Shown: in pieces, positions 58,513-64,000 of the stretch
Layout of the letters: each line of letters opens with the position of its first letter
Position numbering within the stretch: position 1 is the first letter of the stretch
Assembly: GCF_026342405.1 (NCBI RefSeq)
Contig: NZ_JAPEMU010000001.1
Coordinates: forward strand, 7,378,001-7,442,000
DNA: 64,000 nucleotides
Origin: Kitasatospora sp. NBC_00240
GTDB taxonomy: Bacteria; Actinomycetota; Actinomycetes; Streptomycetales; Streptomycetaceae
Direction of reading: 5' to 3'
Made by a program: the position numbers and the translations under genes
The notes under the pieces: model-generated
Told to the model about the DNA's origin: nothing
Databases searched by the model: none
Seen by the model: the letters and a program-made list of their open reading frames with translations, nothing else

Positions 58513-58884
58513 ATGGCTTCCCTTGTGCGACACGTGACCTTCGACTGTGCCGACGCCTACCGGCTCGGCTGTTTCTGGGCGGAGGTGCTGGGCGCCTCGG
58601 TGCACGAGGACGACAACCCCGGCGATCCCGAGGCCCTGGTGGCCTCCGAGGGCGCGGTGCTGCTCTTCGTCACCGTGCCCGAGACCAAGACCGTCAAGAA
58701 CCGGGTCCACCTGGACGTCCAGCCGCAGGACCGCACCCGGGACGAGGAGGTCGAGCGGCTGCTCGCCCTCGGCGCCGTCCTGGTCTCGGACCACCGGCGG
58801 GAGGACGGCCTGGGCTGGGTGACGCTGGCCGACCCGGAGGGGAACGAGTTCTGCGTCGAGCGCAGCGCCGCCGAGCGGGCCTGA
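58513..58884 (+). CDS. VOC superfamily protein (glyoxalase-like)
   Basis: 123 residues; a GGATAGT -10-like box ends eight bases before the ATG (58513), suggesting a leaderless start. VRHVTFDCADAYRLGCFWAEVLGASVHEDDNPGDPEALV and VHLDVQPQDRTRDEEVERLLALGAVLVSD...WVTLADPEGNEFCVERS are the two halves of the VOC fold, with His in HVTFDC/RVHLDV and Glu in NEFCVE as usual metal-ligand positions. Complete, unlike the VOC remnant at 25508-25693. Function unknown. Confidence 0.87.
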   Translation: MASLVRHVTFDCADAYRLGCFWAEVLGASVHEDDNPGDPEALVASEGAVLLFVTVPETKTVKNRVHLDVQPQDRTRDEEVERLLALGAVLVSDHRREDGLGWVTLADPEGNEFCVERSAAERA

Positions 58885-58959
58885 TCCTCCGGTCGGCCGC
58901 CGTCGGAGCCGCACCGAGGCCCGGCAGGCCCTGTGCGGTGCCGCCGTCCGGGCGTGCGT

Positions 58960-59538
58960 TCAGCCGACGGCCGCCTGCCAGCTCCACGAAGTGAGCGGGG
59001 GGTGGCCGTCGAGTGCGGCCCGGCCGGTCGACCGGAGCAGGACCTGGACCGGGTCGCCCGCCGGGGCGCCCGGGAACAGGCGCTCCAGCACCGCCGCGCA
59101 GAGCGGGGCCGGCGGCAGCCAGGGCACGCCGAGGCCCCGGGTGATGTCGTAGGTGTGCAGGAGTACCTCCGCGACGCCCATCGCCGCGAATCCGGCCGGG
59201 TCGCAGGGCCCGTAGTGCCAGGCCCGGGTGCCGGGGGCGGCGGTCGCGAGGGCGGAGCTGAGCAGTCCGCCGCAGGCGGCGACCACCCGGAGCACCTCGG
59301 CGGTCGTGGCCCCCGCCGGGACGGTGAGGTCGAACGGCAGGTAACCGGCGGCCGGGCGGCCGGTGAGCTGTCCGGCGTACGCCAGCAGGTCGTGCGCGAC
59401 GTGGACGGCGGTCTCCCGGCAGGTCCAGTCCAGGGTTCCGGCCCGGGCCTGCCAGCGGGGCCCGTCCGGTTGCGGTTCGAGGACCGCCAGCAGCTCGGCC
59501 ACCGCCTGGTCGACGTCCCGTTCGTCCATCGCGCGCAT
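58960..59538 (-). CDS. Maleylpyruvate isomerase N-terminal/DinB-like protein
   Basis: 192 residues from ATG 59538 (ATG 59529 possible). DinB-like four-helix bundle: TLDWTCRETAVHVAHDLLAYAGQL (first metal His), then a long C-terminal helical part with AEVLLHTYDITRGLG (second His-x-x-Asp). The pattern is that of mycothiol-dependent maleylpyruvate isomerase-like proteins in actinobacteria. Substrate unknown. Confidence 0.82.
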   Translation of the reverse strand: MRAMDERDVDQAVAELLAVLEPQPDGPRWQARAGTLDWTCRETAVHVAHDLLAYAGQLTGRPAAGYLPFDLTVPAGATTAEVLRVVAACGGLLSSALATAAPGTRAWHYGPCDPAGFAAMGVAEVLLHTYDITRGLGVPWLPPAPLCAAVLERLFPGAPAGDPVQVLLRSTGRAALDGHPPLTSWSWQAAVG

Positions 59539-59611
59539 GCCCCGACCCTGACAGCCGGGCGACCCCCGTCGCAACAGTGCGGCGGGGGCGGGCGGGTGAC
59601 GCGCCCGGGGC

Positions 59612-60394
59612 TCAGCCGAGCTGGACGGAGCGCTTGGCGAGGCCCATCCAGAACCCGTCGATCACGCTGCGCTGGGTGGCGAGGTCGGCCTCGCCGGCGC
59701 CCAGGGTCACGAAGAGCGGTGCGAAGTGCTCGGTGCGGGGGTGGGCGAGGCGGCCGGCCGGGGCCTTGCGTTCGAAGTCGAGCAGGGCGTCGAGGTCGCG
59801 GGCCTCCAGGGCGCGCCGGCCCCAGTCGTCGAACTCGGCCATCACGGACGGCACCGTGCCGTCGGGGCTGATGGCGCGCAGGTTGTGGGTGAAGAAGCCG
59901 CTGCCGACGATCAGCACGCCCTCGTCCCGCAGCGGCGCGAGCCGGCGGCCGATCTCCAGCAGCCGCTGCGGGTCGAGCGTCGGCATCGAGACCTGCAGGA
60001 CGGGGATGTCGGCCTCCGGGAACATCTCCACCAGCGGGACGTACGCGCCGTGGTCGAGGCCGCGGTCGGGGATGTCCTGTACCGGAGTACCGGGGGCGCG
60101 CAGCAGCTTGCGCACGCTCTCGGCGAGTTCGGGCGCCCCCAGGGCGCCGTACTGCACCCGGTAGTAGTGCTCGGGGAAGCCCCAGAAGTCGTAGACCAGC
60201 GGCACGGTGGTGGTCGCGCCGAGGGCGAGCGGGGCCTCCTCCCAGTGGGCGGAGATCATCAGGATGGCCTTGGGGCGCGGCAGCCCGGCGGACCAGGCGG
60301 CCAGCTGGCCCGGCCAGATCGGGTCGTCGGCGAGCGGCGGCGCGCCGTGCGAGAGGTAGAGGGCTGGCATGCGCTCGGGGGCTGCGGTGCTCAT
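59612..60394 (-). CDS. Class III extradiol ring-cleavage dioxygenase (DODA/YgiD-like)
   Basis: 260 residues. LigB-superfamily: MPALYLSHGAPPL (His), KAILMISAHWEEAP (His), DRGLDHGAYVPLVEMFPEADIPVLQVS (His, Glu), VLIVGSGFFTHNLRAI, HPRTEHFAPLFVTLGA. The metal ligands fit 4,5-DOPA-dioxygenase-like zinc/iron enzymes. In bacteria these proteins act on catechols; the physiological substrate is unknown. Divergent from a MarR regulator with two perfect palindromes in the gap, which suggests induction by an aromatic compound. Confidence 0.93.
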   Translation of the reverse strand: MSTAAPERMPALYLSHGAPPLADDPIWPGQLAAWSAGLPRPKAILMISAHWEEAPLALGATTTVPLVYDFWGFPEHYYRVQYGALGAPELAESVRKLLRAPGTPVQDIPDRGLDHGAYVPLVEMFPEADIPVLQVSMPTLDPQRLLEIGRRLAPLRDEGVLIVGSGFFTHNLRAISPDGTVPSVMAEFDDWGRRALEARDLDALLDFERKAPAGRLAHPRTEHFAPLFVTLGAGEADLATQRSVIDGFWMGLAKRSVQLG

Positions 60395-60449
60395 CGGGGC
60401 CTTCCTCGGGTGGTTCCGCCGGTGGTTCGGGGTGCCTCGCCACAGGGTA

Positions 60450-60502
60450 GTTCAAATTTGAACCTCGATACGTGGAGAGTACACCTTGGTTCGAATTCGA
60501 AC
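60450..60502. promoter_or_regulatory. Two perfect 14-bp palindromes, MarR operators
   Basis: GTTCAAATTTGAAC (60450-60463) and GTTCGAATTCGAAC (60489-60502), centres 39 bases apart, between the divergent dioxygenase and MarR genes. They share the form GTTCRAATTYGAAC. In a genome of about 73% GC such AT-rich palindromes are unlikely by chance. Confidence 0.75.
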
Positions 60503-60522
60503 AACGGGAGTACGATTCCCCC

Positions 60523-60990
60523 ATGGACGAACCCCGCTGGCTGGACCAGGACGAGATGGCCGCCTGGCGGGGCTTCGTGGCCGCCAGCAACCTCCTCAAC
60601 CGGCGCCTGGAGCGGCAGCTCAAGGACGACTCGGGGCTCTCCCACACCCAGTACGAGATCCTGGTCCACCTCTCCGCCGCCCCCGAGGGGTCCCTGCGGA
60701 TGACCGAACTGGCGGACCGGCTGATCACCTCCAAGAGCGGCCTCACCTACCAGGTCACCCAGCTGGAGAAGGCCGGGCTGGTGAGCCGCCGCTCCTGCCC
60801 CAGTGACGTGCGCGGCATCTTCGCCGACCTCACCGAGCAAGGCCGGGAGGCCGTCCGCAGCGCGGCGCCCGGCCACCTCGCGATGGTGCGCGAGCTGCTC
60901 ATCGACGTCCTCAGCCGGGAACAGCTCGCCGTCCTCGCCGACGGCCTCGGCGAGGTCAGCCGGCGCCTGCGGGCGGACGAGCGTTCCTGA
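60523..60990 (+). CDS. MarR family transcriptional regulator
   Basis: 155 residues, start ATG 60523 after GGGAG. Winged helix: LSHTQYEILVHLSAAPEGSLRMTELADRLITSKSGLTYQVTQLEKAGLVSRRSCPSDVRGIFADLTEQGREAV. Flanking dimer helices (WRGFVAASNLLNRRLERQL; LSREQLAVLADGLGEVSRRL). Divergent from the extradiol dioxygenase; likely binds the two palindromes and is released by a phenolic ligand. Confidence 0.92.
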   Translation: MDEPRWLDQDEMAAWRGFVAASNLLNRRLERQLKDDSGLSHTQYEILVHLSAAPEGSLRMTELADRLITSKSGLTYQVTQLEKAGLVSRRSCPSDVRGIFADLTEQGREAVRSAAPGHLAMVRELLIDVLSREQLAVLADGLGEVSRRLRADERS

Positions 60991-61079
60991 CCACCGGCCG
61001 GGCCGCCGCCCCTCGCCGCCCCCGGGCGGACCACGCGGCGGGCCCGGGCCACCGGTCAGCTCGGGCGCGGGGCGCCGGG

Positions 61080-61107
61080 TGAGTACCGCTTTGAGTACCC
61101 GCACTCA
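61080..61107 (+). promoter_or_regulatory. TGAGTACC repeat element upstream of the acyltransferase
   Basis: TGAGTACC at 61080-61087 and 61092-61099 (12-base period), followed by GCACTCA (61101-61107) so that TGAGTACCCGCACTCA (61092-61107) forms a near-palindrome. Lies 88 bases before the acyltransferase start. Probable repressor site; the protein is unknown. Confidence 0.4.
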
Positions 61108-61194
61108 GGCCCGGCGGGCCGCGCTGCCGCCACAATGGGCGGGCGGCGGCCGCCCCGGCCGCGCCGCACCCGATCCCTACCCCGAGGACCACCC

Positions 61195-61845
61195 ATGCTG
61201 AGCGCCGTCGCCCGCGCCGTCGTCCCGGCCCTCGGCCGTTTCACCGTGACCACGGACGACGACGCCGTCCTGGCCCCCGGCAGCATCGTCGCCCCCAACC
61301 ACTCCTCGCTGGTCGACCCCGGCGTGGTGCTCGCCGCCGTCCGCCGGCTCGGCGTCGAACCGGTCGTGCTGGCCACCGCCGGGCTGTGGCGGATCCCGGT
61401 GCTGGCCGGCGCGCTGGTCCGCGAGGGGCACATACCCGTGCACCGCGGCACCGAGCGGGCCACCGAGGCACTGGAGGCAGCCGCCGCCGCGCTGGCCGCC
61501 GGCCGGGTGGTGGTCATCTACGCCGAGGGCCGGCTCCCGCGCCGGGTGGACGCCGCCGACAGCGCGCCCGGCCCGTTCCGCACCGGCCTGGCCCGGCTCG
61601 CCGCCGACGGCGCGCCGGTCGTCCCGCTCGGGCAGGCCGGCGCCCGGCGGATCAGCTCCGGGTCCACGGCCAAGCAGGTCGCGGGCCTGTTCACCGCACC
61701 GCTGCGCCGCCCCGGCGTGCACGTCCACGTCGGGGCGCCGCTGGTGCTCGGCGGTGATGTGGAGGCCGCCACCGCCCGGGCCCACGCGGCCGTGACCGGT
61801 GCCTGGCGGACGGCGGCCGACCACCTGGCCGCCCGCCGGGGCTGA
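61195..61845 (+). CDS. 1-acyl-sn-glycerol-3-phosphate acyltransferase-like (PlsC) protein
   Basis: 216 residues, ATG 61195 after GAGG. Acyltransferase motif I NHSSLVDPGVV (HxxxxD-type, catalytic His and Asp), motif II GALVREGHIPVHRG, motif III VVIYAEGRLPRRV, and APVVPLGQAG. Transfers an acyl chain from acyl-CoA to a lysophospholipid or related alcohol at the membrane. No clear membrane helix, as in several actinobacterial PlsC-like proteins. Convergent with the saccharopine dehydrogenase-like gene. Confidence 0.88.
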   Translation: MLSAVARAVVPALGRFTVTTDDDAVLAPGSIVAPNHSSLVDPGVVLAAVRRLGVEPVVLATAGLWRIPVLAGALVREGHIPVHRGTERATEALEAAAAALAAGRVVVIYAEGRLPRRVDAADSAPGPFRTGLARLAADGAPVVPLGQAGARRISSGSTAKQVAGLFTAPLRRPGVHVHVGAPLVLGGDVEAATARAHAAVTGAWRTAADHLAARRG

Positions 61846-61897
61846 CCGCCGGAGCCGGCCGCCGCGCCCTGCCGCGAGGTACCCGCGACGGTCCCGG

Positions 61898-63073
61898 TCA
61901 GCTCTCCAGGACTTTGAACCCGATGCCGGCCGCGATCAGCCGCTCGGTCAGCGCCTCGCCCATCGCGACGGCCGTGGTGACCTGGCCGGCGGTGTCGGGG
62001 AGCCGGTCGGACGCCAGGCAGAGCGCCGCCTCGGCGAGCATCTTCGCCGTCTCGCCGTACCCCGGGTCGCCGCCCGACACCTCGGTGACCACCCGCCGCC
62101 CGCCGCCCTCGCCGAGGAACACCACCCGGAACCACGACTTCGCCCGCTTCTCGGCGGACGGCCCCTCGCCCGGCCGGCGGCGGCCCAGCAACCACTCCCG
62201 GACGGGCCCGATCTGGGCCAGCGCCACCAGGGCGCCCACCCCGCCGGCCAGTCCGGCCGCGACCGGGAGCCGGCGCACCGCCAGGTAGTGGCCGTACGCG
62301 AAGTCCGGGCCGTAGCGCTCCAGGGCGCGGGCCGAGCGCAGCACGATCTGCGGGTCGATGGTGGGGGCGGGCAGCGCCCAGGCGCCGATCCGCCGCTCCC
62401 GCTTGGGCAGGCCGGGCAGCCCGCGCACCCGGCGGCCGGGCGGCCCGGCCTCCGCCCGCCGGCGCTCCTTGGCGGCCCGCGCCGCCGGGCGCAGCCGGGA
62501 GAGCACGGTGAGCGCCGAGTGGAAGGTGCCACCGGAGAAGGTCGCGGACGCGCTCACGAACCCCCGCACGGTGACCGGCACGCCCTCCGGCAGCTGCTCG
62601 ACCGTGAACCGGACCCCCAGGTCGTACGGGACGGAGTCGAAACCGCAGCAGTGCACCAGGCGCGCGCCGCTGGCCACCGCCGTGGCGTGGTGGCGCAGGT
62701 AGCTGCGGTCGACGAACTCCGGCTCGCCGCTGAGGTCCAGGTAGTCCGTGCCGGCCGCCGCGCAGGCGCCGACCAGCGGGTCCCCGTGCCGCAGGTACGG
62801 TCCGACCGTGCTGACCACCACCCGGGCCGCCTCGGCGACCGACCGCAGCGCGGCCGGGTCGGAGGCCTCCGCGGTCAGCAGGTCCAGCCCGGCGAGCGCG
62901 GGGTCGACGGCGGCCAGCTTGTCCCGGACGGCGGCGAGCTTCGCCGGGCTGCGCCCGGCCAGCGCCCAGCGGGTGCCGGCGGGCGCGTGCCGCGCGAGGT
63001 ACTCGGCGGTGAGCTCACCGGTGAACCCGGTGGCGCCGAACAGGACGATGTCGTAGCTGCGGCCGGTAGGCAT
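61898..63073 (-). CDS. Saccharopine dehydrogenase-like trans-acting enoyl reductase
   Basis: 391 residues. N-terminal Rossmann motif DIVLFGATGFTGELTAEYLARHA, LAGRSPAKLAAVRDKLA, VVSTVGPYLRHGDPLVGACAAAGTDYLDLSGEPEF, HCCGFDSVPYDLG. The pattern matches the mycobacterial trans-acting enoyl reductase (Rv2953-type) and saccharopine dehydrogenase NADP-binding family proteins, not lysine metabolism. A hydrophobic helix (VAAGLAGGVGALVALAQIG) occurs near 285. In mycobacteria it acts on polyketide lipids; the role here is unknown. Confidence 0.87.
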   Translation of the reverse strand: MPTGRSYDIVLFGATGFTGELTAEYLARHAPAGTRWALAGRSPAKLAAVRDKLAAVDPALAGLDLLTAEASDPAALRSVAEAARVVVSTVGPYLRHGDPLVGACAAAGTDYLDLSGEPEFVDRSYLRHHATAVASGARLVHCCGFDSVPYDLGVRFTVEQLPEGVPVTVRGFVSASATFSGGTFHSALTVLSRLRPAARAAKERRRAEAGPPGRRVRGLPGLPKRERRIGAWALPAPTIDPQIVLRSARALERYGPDFAYGHYLAVRRLPVAAGLAGGVGALVALAQIGPVREWLLGRRRPGEGPSAEKRAKSWFRVVFLGEGGGRRVVTEVSGGDPGYGETAKMLAEAALCLASDRLPDTAGQVTTAVAMGEALTERLIAAGIGFKVLES

Positions 63074-63140
63074 GCCGGGAACCTTACTCAGCGGTAATGA
63101 GGGTCGTCCAGAGCCCGCACCGGGTGTCGGCCGCCCCGGT

Positions 63141-64000
63141 TCAGCGCCCGGCCGGCGCGCAGAGCAGCGCGGCCCGCAGGTCGAGGCGGTCCTGCAGCCT
63201 GGCCAGGTTGCGGCCGGTCAGCTCCTCGATCCGGCGGATCCGGTAGTGCACGGTGTTGACGTGGATGTGCAGCGACTCGGCCGTCCGGGCCCAGGAGCCG
63301 TCGTGGTCCAGGAAGACCGTGAGGGTGCCGAGCAGCGAGACGGCGTTCTCGCGGTCGTGCGCGGCGAGCGGCGCCAGCAGCCTGGTGTGGAAGGCGGCGG
63401 TCACCTCCGGCGGTATCCCGCGCAGCAGGCCGGCCAGCGAGTCCAGCTCGGCGGTACTGCCGACCGGCCCGGCGGACCCGGCCAGCACGTACCGGGCCTG
63501 GACGAGGGCCGCGCGCAGCGGCCCGGCGGCCGCCGGCGACGCCGGGCCGACCCCGGCGCGCAGGCCGCGGCGCCCGGTCAGCCGGGCCTGCAGGGCGGGC
63601 CGGGCCCGGCGCAGCCGCTCCGCCACCTGGGCCGCGGGCGCGGCGACCAGGGCGGCGGTGCGCCCGGCCGGGTCGGCACCGGCGGCGAACGGGACGCCCA
63701 GCGGGTGCAGCGCCTCGGCGAGGGCGTGCGCCGCCCAGTCGTGCGGGCCGCCGTCGATCCGGGCGGCGACGGTGACCAGCGGGCCCTCGGCGGGCAGGCC
63801 GCAGGCGGCGAGCGCCTCGGCGAGGTCGGCCGGGCCGTCGGCGGCCAGCAGGCCCAGCAGCCGGCCGGCCGCCTGGCGCCGCGCGGCCGCCTCGGCGTGG
63901 GCCCGGGCGGCGAGCGGGGCGAGCAGGTCGGCCAGGCCGCGGAGCATCGGGGTGGCCGCACCCTCGGTCGCGGGGCCGCCGTGCAGCAGCCAGCCGTCGA
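63141..64000 (-). CDS. PucR family transcriptional regulator, 5' part outside window
   Basis: The reading frame continues past base 64000, so the start is not seen. The C-terminal helix-turn-helix is clear: SLLGTLTVFLDHDGSWARTAESLHIHVNTVHYRIRRIEELTGRNLARLQDRLDLRAALL, the PucR/CdaR HTH_30 domain. The preceding GGDEF-like (CdaR-type) region is represented by PLVTVAARIDGG and LAEALHPLGVPFAAG. Such regulators control purine, sugar-acid or other catabolic genes. Target unknown. Confidence 0.88.
   Translation of the reverse strand, partial: DGWLLHGGPATEGAATPMLRGLADLLAPLAARAHAEAAARRQAAGRLLGLLAADGPADLAEALAACGLPAEGPLVTVAARIDGGPHDWAAHALAEALHPLGVPFAAGADPAGRTAALVAAPAAQVAERLRRARPALQARLTGRRGLRAGVGPASPAAAGPLRAALVQARYVLAGSAGPVGSTAELDSLAGLLRGIPPEVTAAFHTRLLAPLAAHDRENAVSLLGTLTVFLDHDGSWARTAESLHIHVNTVHYRIRRIEELTGRNLARLQDRLDLRAALLCAPAGR

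Overview
The window is about 73% GC, with almost every real gene showing the strong third-position GC bias of the Streptomycetaceae (Streptomyces or Kitasatospora; the sequence alone does not let me choose). Supporting signs are a DasR-type operator in front of a chitinase, several apparently leaderless genes with a TAGGAT/TAGAAT box 6-8 bases before the ATG, a Streptomyces-type SRRHVDL leader peptide, DinB-like (TIGR03084/TIGR03086) enzymes linked to mycothiol, an ECF42 sigma factor with its DGPF partner, and GTG/TTG starts. I see no insertion sequence, phage, CRISPR array, rRNA or tRNA, so this is ordinary chromosome with a few decayed genes.

Layout. 1-5.9 kb: end of an NAD(P)-binding oxidoreductase, a secreted modular GH18 chitinase, an aldo/keto reductase with a MerR-like operator, a methyltransferase and a GNAT. 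5.9-14.7 kb: an iodotyrosine-deiodinase-like flavoprotein, two ABC-F ATPases on either side of a secreted trypsin-like protease, a Doc-type toxin-antitoxin pair, a secreted M1 aminopeptidase and a six-helix membrane protein. 14.9-17.0 kb: NarL/DesK-type two-component system. 17.3-24.0 kb: a four-gene beta-oxidation operon (acyl-CoA racemase/transferase, acyl-CoA dehydrogenase, thiolase, FadB-type fusion) followed by a convergent MerR regulator whose promoter carries the same 21-bp motif as the operon promoter, which suggests it controls the operon. 24.6-33.5 kb: a lipoprotein, an internally deleted VOC remnant, a DUF3533 exporter-like membrane protein, a class IV aminotransferase, a methyltransferase, the DGPF/ECF42 pair with a recognisable ECF42 promoter, a YchJ protein, a 2OG-Fe oxygenase preceded by a 24-residue leader peptide, and an AhpD-like protein.

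33.8-43.2 kb: an adrenodoxin-reductase-type flavoprotein, then a minus-strand run of six genes (41748 down to 35240) bounded by strong hairpins: cupin, zinc-ribbon/TM/TOPRIM-like protein, second TOPRIM-like protein, single-TM protein, asparagine-synthetase-like enzyme lacking the usual N-terminal cysteine, and aldehyde dehydrogenase. The two TOPRIM-like proteins are paralogues of each other and I do not recognise the system; this is the best candidate here for something undescribed. An RlmG-like methyltransferase lies upstream of it.

43.3-64 kb: TetR/GH3 glucosidase pair, arylamine N-acetyltransferase, a formylglycine-enzyme-like protein, a TM protein with an L7/L12 C-terminal domain, a decayed HEAT-repeat gene, two divergent MarR units with clear palindromic operators (one with an alpha/beta hydrolase, one with an extradiol dioxygenase), a GAF-LuxR regulator, an acyl-CoA ligase, an SDR-MerR operon, a group II truncated globin, small VOC/GNAT/DinB-type genes, an acyltransferase, a saccharopine-dehydrogenase-like enoyl reductase, and the 3' part of a PucR regulator that runs off the end.
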